Below, piece after piece: positions 10,296-18,000 of a stretch of 64,000 nt of DNA. The notes beneath the pieces were generated by a model, which was given only the letters and a program-made list of their open reading frames with translations, was not told where the DNA came from and searched no databases. Position 1 is the stretch's first letter, and the number at the start of each line of letters is the position of its first letter. The DNA is taken from NCBI GenBank assembly GCA_023898685.1, contig CP060234.1, positions 1,116,001-1,180,000 on the forward strand. Direction: 5' to 3'. The translations under genes were made by a program, and so were the position numbers. Origin of the DNA: Phycisphaeraceae bacterium (lineage in GTDB: Bacteria; Planctomycetota; Phycisphaerae; Phycisphaerales; UBA1924).

Positions 10296-11375
10296 ATGCC
10301 GCTCGACCACTACGTCACCCTGGGCCGCTCGGGCCTGAAGGTCAGCCCCCTCTGCCTCGGCGCCATGACCTTCGGCCTCGACTGGGGCTGGGGCACCGAC
10401 ATCGCCGACGCCCAGAAGATCATCGATGCCTACATCGAAAAGGGCGGCAACTTCATCGACACCGCCAACATCTACACCAAGGGGCACGCCGAGAAGATCA
10501 TCGGAGACCACGTGGGGCGCGACCCCGCGAGGCGCGACCGCCTCGTCATCGCGACCAAGTGCACGGGAAACCTCTTCCCGGGCGACCCCAACGGGGGCGG
10601 GGGCGGGCGGAAGAGCCTGGTGGCCGCGGTGGACGAATCGCTCCGCCGGCTCCAGACCGGCTACATCGACCTGCTCTGGGCGCACTTCTGGGATCAGAAC
10701 AGCCCGATCGACGAGCTGATGCGCACGGCCGACGACCTCGTTCGCGCGGGCAAGGTGCGCTACTTCGGGCTCAGCGACCACCCCGCGTGGGTGTGCGCCT
10801 CGGCCCAGTACGAGGCGAGGCTGCACAACTGGTCGCCCGTGATCGCGCTCCAGATCGAGTACAGCCTGCGCCAGCGCACGGTCGAGGGCGAGCTGATGCC
10901 GATGGCCCGCGAGCTGGGCATGGGTGTCACGCCCTGGAGCCCGCTCGCGGGTGGCGTGCTGACGGGCAAGTACACCCGCAACAGCCGGCCCGAGGAGGGG
11001 CGTTCGACCTCGAGCTGGATCAACCCCAGCGACCGCGACTACCGGATCATCGACGTGCTCGTCGACGCCGCGGCGAAGATCGGCGCGACGCCCGCCCAGG
11101 TCGCGCTCAAGTGGGTGCAGGACCGCCCCGGCGTGACAAGCACGATCATCGGCGCCCGCACCATGAAGCAGCTCGAAGACAACCTGGCCGCCCTCGATGT
11201 CGAGATCCCCGATGACCTCCGCGCCGATCTCGACGAGGTCTCGGCCCAGCCCCAGGCCTTCCCGCACGACTTCATCAACAACGTGAAGACGGTTGTCCAG
11301 AACGGCACGACGATCAACGGCGAGCACCGCGACGTCTGGGAGCTGGCGCCGCAGAACGACGCCGAGCGGCACTGA
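10296..11375 (+). CDS. Aldo/keto reductase
   Basis: A 359-residue cytoplasmic oxidoreductase of the AKR superfamily (NADPH-dependent carbonyl reduction on a TIM barrel). The catalytic tetrad is visible: Asp55 in IDTANIY, Tyr60, Lys88 in IATKC and His130 in LLWAHFWD. The start MPLDHYVTLGRSGLKVSPLCLGAM and the C-terminal cofactor motif TSTIIGARTMKQLEDNL are standard. AAGGAGA lies 7 nt before the ATG, a strong ribosome-binding site. Sequence pattern suggests the YajO/PdxI-like or AKR11/12-like branch. The natural substrate is unknown. Confidence 0.93.
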   Translation: MPLDHYVTLGRSGLKVSPLCLGAMTFGLDWGWGTDIADAQKIIDAYIEKGGNFIDTANIYTKGHAEKIIGDHVGRDPARRDRLVIATKCTGNLFPGDPNGGGGGRKSLVAAVDESLRRLQTGYIDLLWAHFWDQNSPIDELMRTADDLVRAGKVRYFGLSDHPAWVCASAQYEARLHNWSPVIALQIEYSLRQRTVEGELMPMARELGMGVTPWSPLAGGVLTGKYTRNSRPEEGRSTSSWINPSDRDYRIIDVLVDAAAKIGATPAQVALKWVQDRPGVTSTIIGARTMKQLEDNLAALDVEIPDDLRADLDEVSAQPQAFPHDFINNVKTVVQNGTTINGEHRDVWELAPQNDAERH

Positions 11376-11423
11376 CTCCCGTGCGATATACATCGTGGTC
11401 GCGGAAGCGATCAACCTCTGATC

Positions 11424-11488
11424 GGTGCCAACGGCGGCTTGATCGCCGGTGCGGGGGAATCACTGGCGGACGAGCCGCCGGTGGCACC
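11424..11488. repeat. Imperfect palindrome with GGTGCCAC-like tips (copy A)
   Basis: Left arm GGTGCCAACGGCGGCTT (11424-11440) pairs with GAGCCGCCGGTGGCACC (11472-11488), 15 of 17 positions matching, around a 31-nt loop. It resembles two other large palindromes in the window (about 17.9 and 32.7 kb) in its GGTGCCAC tips. It lies in the 271-nt gap between the aldo/keto reductase and the DUF5684-like gene; the rest of that gap holds nothing I recognise. Confidence 0.6.
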
Positions 11489-11646
11489 CCTGGGCCTTGG
11501 CCTCTTGAGTGCGGGCGATCTCGCGAACCCGCACGCGATATAAGATCTACTCAACACACCACGAAGTCCGCCGTGCCGGGCTCCCCTTGCCCGCCTCCAC
11601 CCATCTGGTATGCTGCGCCCTCACCATTCCAAGAGAAGGGGATGCA

Positions 11647-12048
11647 ATGGACCATGTCGTGACTTTGGCGCAGCAGGGCGGATCGGGCGGCGTGACCGCG
11701 GGGATCGGCGCGATGGTGTTCCTGGTCATCTACCTCGCGATCATCGTGCTCGTCATCGCGGGCGTGTGGAAGACGTTCTCGAAGGCAGGCCAGCCGGGCT
11801 GGGCGGCGATCATCCCGATCTTCAACGTCTACATCATGCTCAAGGTCGCCGGGCGGCCCGGATGGTGGCTGATCCTCTTCCTCATCCCGGTCGTCAACTT
11901 CATCGTCGCGATCATCCTCTACAACGACATCTCCAAGTCGTTCGGGCACGGCATCCTCATGACGCTGGGGCTGATCTTCCTCTCGCCCATCGCGTTCTGC
12001 ATCATCGGGTTCGGATCGTCGCAATACCAGGGCCCCGCCGCGGCGTGA
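11647..12048 (+). CDS. DUF5684-like small membrane protein
   Basis: A 133-residue protein. The ATG at 11647 is preferred over the longer open frame because it has a GAAGGGG just upstream and begins right before the first membrane helix. Four hydrophobic helices are visible. The loop motif KAGQPGWAAIIPIFNVYIML followed by AGRPGWWLILFLIPVVN is the signature of DUF5684 proteins, which are small bacterial membrane proteins, often found fused to or near signal peptidases, of unknown role. The last helix ends in a short GSSQYQGPAAA tail. The next gene starts 3 nt after its stop. Confidence 0.8.
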   Translation: MDHVVTLAQQGGSGGVTAGIGAMVFLVIYLAIIVLVIAGVWKTFSKAGQPGWAAIIPIFNVYIMLKVAGRPGWWLILFLIPVVNFIVAIILYNDISKSFGHGILMTLGLIFLSPIAFCIIGFGSSQYQGPAAA

Positions 12049-12051
12049 CGT

Positions 12052-12756
12052 GTGGCGCGCGGCACCCCGACCTCGTCGCTTCCGTTTCCGCACATCGTGC
12101 CGTTCCCGGCGCGATGCCCCGCGTGCGGGTATGACCTTACGGGGAGCCAGAAGTTTGCACGCTGCCCCGAGTGTGGCACGCCCGCGGCCGTCGGCGAAGA
12201 CTGTCTCGCCATCGCCGCCGTGCCCCGCCGTTCGCCCGGTCCCGTGTGGCGACGCGTGGCGTGGGTGTTCATCGGGATCGGCTTCGTAGGGGTCTGGCAG
12301 ACCTGGCCGTTGCTCCTCTTCCGCTGGCCCTGGTTGCTCGGTTTGCTCTTGCTCGCCGATGTTGCCGCGGCCGCCGCGATGGTGTTGACCGGCACGCCGG
12401 TCTCCAAGGCGACCGAGCGCATCGCCTTCACCGGCGCCGGGTATATCCGATCGATCTGGGGGGCGGAGGGCGCGAAGGCGACACAGACGACCTTCCACCC
12501 CTGGACCGGCAACGACCGCGTCCGAATCAGACGGGTCGGCACCGTCTGGCAGCGCCTGGTCATCGAGCAGCAGGGGCGGGCCGCCCTCGACTGTGGGCTG
12601 CGCTGCCCGGAGGACAAGATCGAGACGCTCGCCGCGTGCATCCGGTACTACGCCGAGTCGGGCTTCCGCGCGGGCGGGCCCGAAGCCAATCCGATTGATT
12701 TCATGGCGGCCGAAGGCGACGAGACGCCGGATCGGCCGGCCGAAGCAAGAGACTGA
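12052..12756 (+). CDS. Membrane protein with N-terminal zinc ribbon, function unknown
   Basis: A 234-residue product from a GTG start, 3 nt after the previous stop, so the pair is probably co-translated. Residues ~22-43 hold two CxxC knuckles (CPACGYDL...CPECG), a zinc-ribbon pattern common in planctomycete membrane proteins. Two hydrophobic helices follow at about residues 68-110. The remaining ~120 residues are soluble and do not match a family I know. The ribbon may bind zinc and serve as a protein or nucleic-acid contact; this is inference only. Confidence 0.65.
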   Translation: MARGTPTSSLPFPHIVPFPARCPACGYDLTGSQKFARCPECGTPAAVGEDCLAIAAVPRRSPGPVWRRVAWVFIGIGFVGVWQTWPLLLFRWPWLLGLLLLADVAAAAAMVLTGTPVSKATERIAFTGAGYIRSIWGAEGAKATQTTFHPWTGNDRVRIRRVGTVWQRLVIEQQGRAALDCGLRCPEDKIETLAACIRYYAESGFRAGGPEANPIDFMAAEGDETPDRPAEARD

Positions 12757-12786
12757 GCGAATCTCAGCGACGGGGGCGCGGAACGA

Positions 12787-12820
12787 GGCCGCGGGCTCCG
12801 GCTCGGAGTGGCCCGCGGCC
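12787..12820. terminator. Hairpin between convergent genes, possible terminator
   Basis: Perfect 10-bp arms GGCCGCGGGC (12787-12796) and GCCCGCGGCC (12811-12820) enclose a 14-nt loop in the 87-nt gap between the convergent zinc-ribbon and PEP-CTERM genes. There is no clear U-tract on either strand, so termination is inferred from position and stem strength. Confidence 0.5.
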
Positions 12821-12843
12821 CCGGTTGTTGTCGGCGGGATCGA

Positions 12844-13650
12844 TCAGTCCTTGCGACGGCGGACGCACGCGAACACGCCCGCGGCGATCAGGCCCATCGT
12901 GCCGGGCGCCGGGACGGTCTCGACCGTCGTCACCCAGCCCCACTGGAGGCCGGGGCGATAGAGCGTGACCAGGCCGGGCGAGCCCGCCGCCGGGCCCACG
13001 GCGAGGAACAACTCGGCCTGCCAGAACATCGTCTGCGCCGGGTCGCGCCAGGGGCGGTCATAGAACTCTCGCCCGTCGGCGGCGAAGCCGTCGTCGTAGT
13101 AGGGCGAGGTCGCGGTGCTGTGCAGGTCGACCACCCGCTCGTTGTGCCCCGGCCCGCGATCGGCGGCGTTGGGGGCGGTGATGTTCCAGTTGTCGTTGAC
13201 GACCTGGATCCAGTGGACGTTGCTGGTCGGGTCGCCCTGGCCCGGCACATACTCGATGTGCAGCTGCACGCCCTGAAGGTCCACGTTGTGCAGCGCGTCA
13301 TAGGTGTGCACCTTCAGGCTGTTGTCGCTGAGCATGTGGACCGCCGAGGCGAACGTCCAGCCCGCGTGCGCGTTGGCCCAGGTGCTGAGCGTGTTGAAGA
13401 AGAAGTCGCCCGAGGTGTTGGGGATCTCGCCCGGCGTGGGCGGCGTGAGCGTGGTCGTGTACTTCTGGTTGCCGACGGTATAGGTGGCGGTCCTGTTGTT
13501 CTGGCCGCTCGTCCGATGGCCGAATACATCGTTGTCGGCGTGGAGATCCATGACGACCGCGCCCGCGTTCGCCGCCGCGGTGCCCAGCCCGCACGCGAGA
13601 CCCGCCGCGACGATCGCCCACACATGCCCCTTCGTTGCCCGGCTCTTCAT
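12844..13650 (-). CDS. Exported protein with PEP-CTERM-like sorting tail
   Basis: A 268-residue protein. The start at 13650 is supported by AAAGGGA 8 nt upstream and by the signal peptide that follows (MKSRATKGHVWAIVAAGLACG...ANA). The mature part is a beta-rich domain full of Asn, His and Tyr with no recognised family. The C-terminus is tripartite: VETVPAPGT motif, hydrophobic helix MGLIAAGVFACV and an RRRKD basic tail, which is the PEP-CTERM pattern in its VPAPG variant. Such tails are recognised by exosortases, and an exosortase is encoded at 28518-29489, so this protein is a plausible substrate to be anchored at the cell surface. Confidence 0.8.
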   Translation of the reverse strand: MKSRATKGHVWAIVAAGLACGLGTAAANAGAVVMDLHADNDVFGHRTSGQNNRTATYTVGNQKYTTTLTPPTPGEIPNTSGDFFFNTLSTWANAHAGWTFASAVHMLSDNSLKVHTYDALHNVDLQGVQLHIEYVPGQGDPTSNVHWIQVVNDNWNITAPNAADRGPGHNERVVDLHSTATSPYYDDGFAADGREFYDRPWRDPAQTMFWQAELFLAVGPAAGSPGLVTLYRPGLQWGWVTTVETVPAPGTMGLIAAGVFACVRRRKD

Positions 13651-13740
13651 CTGATATCCCTTTCGTTTCACTCGGGCTCCGAGTCTGTTCAACGAAGGGA
13701 TGTCGCGTTGCTCACGCCGCTCGCGCCGGCTCCGCGAAAA

Positions 13741-14316
13741 TCAGGGCCGGATGCAGATCTCGATCGCGTCGCTGACAAGATTGAGGCCGCCCGACCGAAT
13801 GATCGCGCGCAGCACGAGCAGGCTCTCACCGGCGTCGACCGGGCCGAACCACCATTGGGCGCCGGTGGGGTCCTCGCCCTGCAAGCTGAAGCCCCCGGAC
13901 TCGTTGCGGCATCGAGCGGCGAGATCGACCCGGACCGACCCACCCGGGTCGATCGCGACGCGATGAGGCCCGGGTCGAACGCCGTTCTGCCCCCGGCTCC
14001 AGCGAACCCATGAGCCGTCGGCGAGGCGGCGTTCGAGGGTGATCGTGTCGGCGAGATCAACCTCGACCGGTGTGCCGCCCGCGTTGGAGAGAACGAGAGA
14101 CAGTTGGACGGGGGCCGACCGCCCCTCTGGAGGCAGCGTGATCTCCGCCGGGGCGGAAAGCCCGAGTGTGACGGGCGCGTCGATCATCCGGGAATCCTTG
14201 GCAGCATTGGCGCTGGCATCGCCGGACCCGCCGGACGGGGCGCAGCCGCACGGCCCAATCACCCCCGCAAACGCGGTGAGCATGGCTGCGATCGATCTGG
14301 CTCGTTTGGCGGCCAT
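13741..14316 (-). CDS. Predicted lipoprotein, function unknown
   Basis: A 191-residue product when started at 14316, which gives MAAKRARSIAAMLTAFAGVIGPCGC, a basic n-region, hydrophobic core and a lipobox-like end at Cys24-Cys26. The mature domain starts after a Gly/Ser/Ala linker and looks like a beta-sandwich: ITLPPEGRSAPVQLSLVLSNAGGTPVEVDL resembles the opening strands of domains that bind or buffer other proteins outside the cell. No catalytic motif is visible. It lies 54 nt downstream of the VanZ-like gene on the same strand. Confidence 0.55.
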   Translation of the reverse strand: MAAKRARSIAAMLTAFAGVIGPCGCAPSGGSGDASANAAKDSRMIDAPVTLGLSAPAEITLPPEGRSAPVQLSLVLSNAGGTPVEVDLADTITLERRLADGSWVRWSRGQNGVRPGPHRVAIDPGGSVRVDLAARCRNESGGFSLQGEDPTGAQWWFGPVDAGESLLVLRAIIRSGGLNLVSDAIEICIRP

Positions 14317-14370
14317 GTCACAGGGCAGCGCCCGCCGCCCGCACTTGTGAACGGGGTGGGACGCCCCCAC

Positions 14371-14757
14371 TCACGCGGATCCGGCGATCCGCGTACGGAC
14401 GACCAGCCACACCACCGCCCCGATCTCGATCCCCACGCAGTTGGCCGCGAAATCGCTCCACGCGACGGTCCGGCCAAGCCCCGGGAGGCCCTGGCTGAGC
14501 TCGTCGAGCCCCGCATAGGCGATCGCCAGCGGCATGGCGATCGCGAGGTTCTTCCACGCCCAGCGGCGATCCAGCCAGCCCGTCGCCAGCAGCAATTGCA
14601 TCCAGCAGAAGAACGCGATCATGTGGTAGAGCTTGTCCGATTGCGGGATCGGACCCTCGACCTGAAGATTGGGCCAGTGCGTGAGCGTGACCAGCACAAG
14701 GGCGCACACCACAAACCCGATGCGGGCGAGATTGTCGAATCGTTCCTGGCTCAGCAT
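14371..14757 (-). CDS. VanZ-like membrane protein
   Basis: About 128 residues with four hydrophobic helices. The VanZ-family pattern is visible: VTLTHWPNLQV after the first helix, DKLYHMIAFFCW leading the second, YAGLDELSQGLPGLGRTVAWSDFAANCVGI containing the conserved DE.Q and D..AN motifs. VanZ relatives occur in many bacteria; VanZ itself gives low-level teicoplanin resistance, but most relatives have no assigned role. A GTG at 14829 would add 24 residues and bring the start within 12 nt of the parA stop; the ATG at 14757 gives the more usual short N-terminus. Start uncertain. Confidence 0.8.
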   Translation of the reverse strand: MLSQERFDNLARIGFVVCALVLVTLTHWPNLQVEGPIPQSDKLYHMIAFFCWMQLLLATGWLDRRWAWKNLAIAMPLAIAYAGLDELSQGLPGLGRTVAWSDFAANCVGIEIGAVVWLVVRTRIAGSA

Positions 14758-14841
14758 CTCTCCCCGCGACAATCCCCGAAGAATGCCGCGGAATCCGAAT
14801 CCCGCGGGACCCCGACGCACCCTGAACACCCGGCAGAGAGG

Positions 14842-15780
14842 CTACACGCCGGCATCACCCGCAACACCCGTGTTGTGCGTCACCACGACGTGGACCTCCG
14901 GAATCGGTTCCCCGGCCTCCCGGTCAACGACCTCCGGCCCCGCGCCGCCGAACACCGTCTCCGCCAGCGCCGCGTAGTCGAGCGCCCCGTTCGCGTCTGG
15001 CGCGTACTGGAAGATCGTCTGCCCGAAGCTGGGACACTCGGCCAGCTTGATGTTCCGCCGGATCGCCGGGCTCAGCACGCGGGCGCTCGACCAGGGCAGC
15101 CCGGGCAGCTCAGCCGCCTCGGCGAAGAACGATTCCAGGTCGTCGACCACCTCGCGCGTGTGGGCCGCCTGGTGGTCGTGCATGCACAGCACGACGCCCG
15201 TGACCGTGAGATTCGGGTTGATCGCGTGCTCGCCCGCGGTGAGCAGCCGGATCGTCTCGAGCAGCTTGCCCACGCCCTGGAGCGCCAGGAAGTGGGCCTG
15301 CATCGGGATGACCACCTCACCCGCGGCCGCGAGCCCGTTGAGTGTGAGCAGGCCGAGCGAGGGCGGGCAATCAATGAACACCGCCCCGAACCGCCCGCCC
15401 TGGGTCGCCAGCGCGGCGCGCAGTCGCGTGTGCCGGTCGGGCTGGTCGCCCAGCTCAAACTCCGCCGCGGCGAGGTCGGTCTCGCTGGGCAGACACCACA
15501 GGTTCTCGCCCACCGGCACGATCGCCTCGTGGATCGGCGCGTGCTCATGGTCTGTGGGATCGAGCAGCACGTCGTAGACCGACGCGTCGTCCATCCGCTC
15601 GGACGGGTCGACGCCCAGATGGAGCGACGCGTGCGCCTGCGGGTCGAGGTCGACCAATAGCGTCGCGATCCCCCGGGCCGCGGCCGCCGCAGCGAGGTTG
15701 ACGGTGGTGGTGGTCTTCCCGACGCCGCCCTTCTGGTTCATGAAGGCGATGCGCCGAGACTCGTGGCCTTCCGTGGTCAT
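14842..15780 (-). CDS. ParA-family ATPase (orphan)
   Basis: A 312-residue deviant-Walker ATPase. The ATG at 15780 puts RRIAFMNQKGGVGKTTTTVNLA at the N-terminus, where KGGVGKT is the ParA/MinD deviant Walker A with its signature lysine; LLVDLDPQAHAS is the A' motif and VFIDCPPSLGLLT the Walker B. The order and the LSPAIRRNIKLAECPSFGQTIFQYAP segment match chromosomal ParA/Soj proteins, which move cargo over the nucleoid by ATP-driven dimerisation. No parB gene or parS-like site was seen nearby, so it may be an orphan ParA that positions some other cargo, or its partner lies outside the window. Confidence 0.9.
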   Translation of the reverse strand: MTTEGHESRRIAFMNQKGGVGKTTTTVNLAAAAAARGIATLLVDLDPQAHASLHLGVDPSERMDDASVYDVLLDPTDHEHAPIHEAIVPVGENLWCLPSETDLAAAEFELGDQPDRHTRLRAALATQGGRFGAVFIDCPPSLGLLTLNGLAAAGEVVIPMQAHFLALQGVGKLLETIRLLTAGEHAINPNLTVTGVVLCMHDHQAAHTREVVDDLESFFAEAAELPGLPWSSARVLSPAIRRNIKLAECPSFGQTIFQYAPDANGALDYAALAETVFGGAGPEVVDREAGEPIPEVHVVVTHNTGVAGDAGV

Positions 15781-15933
15781 GGACCCAGTATATGGGGGTT
15801 GGAACGGTAGGCTCGCCCTCCCTCTCCCCGGCCGCCGGGAAGCAGCCAAGGGCTGGCGAGCAGGGGTCAGGGGCTTGCTCTTCTTCAAGCCTCCTTGCTG
15901 ACGAACGAGTGAATCGGCGAGCACTGAGCGATG

Positions 15934-16062
15934 CCAATCCGATTCGAGCCCCTTGTGCGAGCGAGGGGACTCCGCGTCTTCGCATCCTGCTCCTCTTTCC
16001 CCGGGGCAAGCGGGAAAGGAAGCGAACTCCCTCGCTGGCGCGACAGGCTCGAATAGGATTCC
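15934..16062. repeat. Large imperfect palindrome (about 130 bp)
   Basis: This lies in the 448-nt gap (15781-16228) between parA and the methyltransferase gene. The arm at 15934-15975 (CCAATCCGATTCGAGCC...) is roughly complementary to 16020-16062 (...AGGCTCGAATAGGATTCCG), and a nested hairpin CTTTCCCCGGGGCAAGCGGGAAAG sits between. No coding potential is convincing here. It looks like an intergenic repetitive element. Confidence 0.55.
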
Positions 16063-16065
16063 GAG

Positions 16066-16105
16066 GGTGGCACGGCTGTTCCACCTCTTCGCGCCTCGGT
16101 GCCAC
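16066..16105. repeat. Short palindrome GGTGGCAC...GTGCCAC
   Basis: GGTGGCAC near 16066 and GGTGCCAC near 16097 form a short inverted repeat next to the large palindrome. It shares its tip sequence with the larger palindromes at about 11.4, 17.9 and 32.7 kb but is inverted relative to them. Weak on its own. Confidence 0.35.
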
Positions 16106-16130
16106 GAGCGACGGAGAAGCGAAGATGGAG

Positions 16131-16190
16131 GAGCCCCTCACCCGCCCCGCCTCCGGCGGGCCGACCTCTCCCCGGCGACCGGGGAGAGGT
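16131..16190. repeat. Repeat with strong hairpin, copy 1 (second copy near 46.6 kb)
   Basis: GAGGAGCCCCTCACCC is followed by a perfect 12-bp hairpin: ACCTCTCCCCGG (16164-16175), loop CGA, CCGGGGAGAGGT (16179-16190). The same leader and a near-identical hairpin recur at 46564-46607. Such dispersed hairpins are common intergenic repeats. It might also act as a terminator for the methyltransferase gene, which ends at 16229 on the minus strand, although no U-tract follows. Confidence 0.6.
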
Positions 16191-16228
16191 GGGGAAGGCC
16201 GGCGCCTGTTCTCCACCGGCGGGATCAC

Positions 16229-17809
16229 TCACATCTTCTGCACGAACTGCTCGTCCAGGATCTCCTGCACCGCGATCAGCTTGATCCACCGCCCCGTCCG
16301 CTTGTGGAACGCCGCCGCCTCGTGCTCCGCGTCACTCGTGTAGCCGAACGCGACGAAGAACCCGCGCTGGCGGTCCTCGCGTTCCATCACCGCCTCGAAC
16401 TGGTCGATGTCAGGCCGCCCCGCCTTGTCCTTCTGCTTGACCTGCACGGGGAACCAGTCGCCCGCGAACATGCTGTGCTGGTCGTCGGGCCTGGAGCCGA
16501 CGGGGAAGATCCGCCCGTCGATGCCCATGTCGCCCACCTGCACCGTGTTGGGCACGCCGCCCAGCGCGATCACCGCCCAGTTCTCGAACTCGAACGGCGG
16601 GATCTTGTGCAGCTTCTCGATCGTCCAGGGCAGGTCGCGGACGATGAACGCGTCGGTGCTGTGGGCGAGCCAGTTGGGCTCGCTCTCCTTCATCTTGCAC
16701 ACGTCGCGCAGGCGTTTTCCCATCACGCGGCAGGCGGTGGGCGAGACGTCGATCCCGATCCACTGCCGCCCCAGGTTCTGCGCCGCGACGAGCGCAGTGC
16801 CGCACCCGCAGAAGGCGTCGAGCACGATGTCGTTGGGATTGCTGGAGGCTTTGATGATGCGCTCGAGGAGGGCGATGGGTTTTTGAGTGGGGTAGCCGAG
16901 ACGTTCTTTCGACCTGGATGCCAATGCAGGCATGTCGACCCATACATTCTGAAGTGATACCCCAGGCATCTCATCCAGATACCGCTTGAAGTTCGGCATA
17001 CCCGATCTGCTGTAGACTATGCGGCCGTCACGCTCAAAGGCCTCCATCTTCTTCCTGCTGTACGCCCAGTACCTGCCCTTGTACGGTCGCACAGATCGCC
17101 CGTCTGGTGTCGGCCAGTCGTAGCTCGTGTCCCCACCAGGCTTGGAAGCGGTCAGATTATCAAGCCTGTAGCGGCGCCCTGTACCTTCCTCGACATGCCG
17201 GTACATACTCTCGACGTATGTCTCGTCATAGGGTTGGTACTCAGGATTGAATGTCCATTGCTGCGACCCGCCGGTGTAAAAGAAAATAGAATCAGAAACG
17301 ACTCCAAATCGCTTCATTCCCTGCTTGGTGTCGCTGTGGGCACCGCTTCGCCTCCACACAATCTCGTTCTGGAAACTGTTCTCTCCGAATGCCTGATCCA
17401 GCATCACCTTGACGTAGTGGCTCGCGTGCCAGTCGCAGTGGTAGTAGAAGCTCCCCGTGTCCTTCAGCACTCGCTTCAGTTCCACGCACCGCGGCCGCAT
17501 GTAGTCGATGTACGCCTGCGTGCTCGCGTGCCGGTCCTCGAAGGCCCGCTTCTCCTTCGTCTCGCCCCAGAAGACCTCGTAGTTCCGGTTCGAGTTGAAC
17601 GGCGGATCGATGTAGATCAGGTCGACGCAGCGGTCGGGCAGGTCGGCCAGCTTCTCCAGGCAGTCGCCGCAGTACACCACCCGCGTGTCGACCAGCGCGC
17701 TGGGCCGCCCCGCCGGCGGGGCCTTGCGCTCCGGGGCCTTCTTCGCGCCGGCCTTCCTGGTCTTCTTCTTCGCCGCCGACTTCTTCGCCGCGGCCTTCTT
17801 CTTCGCCAT
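16229..17809 (-). CDS. DNA methyltransferase fused to probable Mrr-like nuclease domain
   Basis: A 526-residue protein; the start at 17809 gives a Lys/Ala-rich basic tail (AKKKAAAKKSAAKKK...) before the catalytic part. Motif IV DPPF is at 68-71 (YIDPPFNSNRNYEVFW) and motif I at about 331-337 (DAFCGCG). Motif IV before motif I is the beta-class order of amino-methyltransferases (N6-adenine or N4-cytosine), with the target-recognition region between them. After about residue 400 a separate domain begins: GIDGRI with Asp431, then VQVKQKD with QVK at 456-458, the D...QxK arrangement of Mrr-type PD-(D/E)XK nucleases. The recognition region (about 16.9-17.4 kb) is visibly AT-richer than its surroundings. 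A one-protein modification-restriction enzyme is likely but not proven. Confidence 0.8.
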   Translation of the reverse strand: MAKKKAAAKKSAAKKKTRKAGAKKAPERKAPPAGRPSALVDTRVVYCGDCLEKLADLPDRCVDLIYIDPPFNSNRNYEVFWGETKEKRAFEDRHASTQAYIDYMRPRCVELKRVLKDTGSFYYHCDWHASHYVKVMLDQAFGENSFQNEIVWRRSGAHSDTKQGMKRFGVVSDSIFFYTGGSQQWTFNPEYQPYDETYVESMYRHVEEGTGRRYRLDNLTASKPGGDTSYDWPTPDGRSVRPYKGRYWAYSRKKMEAFERDGRIVYSRSGMPNFKRYLDEMPGVSLQNVWVDMPALASRSKERLGYPTQKPIALLERIIKASSNPNDIVLDAFCGCGTALVAAQNLGRQWIGIDVSPTACRVMGKRLRDVCKMKESEPNWLAHSTDAFIVRDLPWTIEKLHKIPPFEFENWAVIALGGVPNTVQVGDMGIDGRIFPVGSRPDDQHSMFAGDWFPVQVKQKDKAGRPDIDQFEAVMEREDRQRGFFVAFGYTSDAEHEAAAFHKRTGRWIKLIAVQEILDEQFVQKM

Positions 17810-17885
17810 GTGGGGCAGGATAGCCCGCGCTGGATCCGCGTGCTCACGCCCGCGGCTCGGATCAGCGCGACATGCCCAATCCGAG

Positions 17886-17986
17886 GTTGCCACTGCTCGC
17901 CGTCCCCGGCGCAGCAGTGCTCTCGGGCCAGCATCGCCTTGCGGGCAATCGCACGACTGCGCCGAAGACGGCGAGTCGTGGCGCCC
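17886..17986. repeat. Large GGTGCCAC-type palindrome (copy C)
   Basis: Two arms of about 30 nt, roughly 23 of 30 pairing, TGCCACTGCTCGCCGTC... at the left and ...GACGGCGAGTCGTGGCG at the right. It sits in the 191-nt gap between wecA-like and methyltransferase genes. The core GCCACTGCTCGCCGTC..CGGCGCAGCAGTGCT is nearly identical to the element at 32701-32796, so both are copies of one repeat family. Confidence 0.75.
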
Positions 17987-18000
17987 GGTGTGGATTCACC

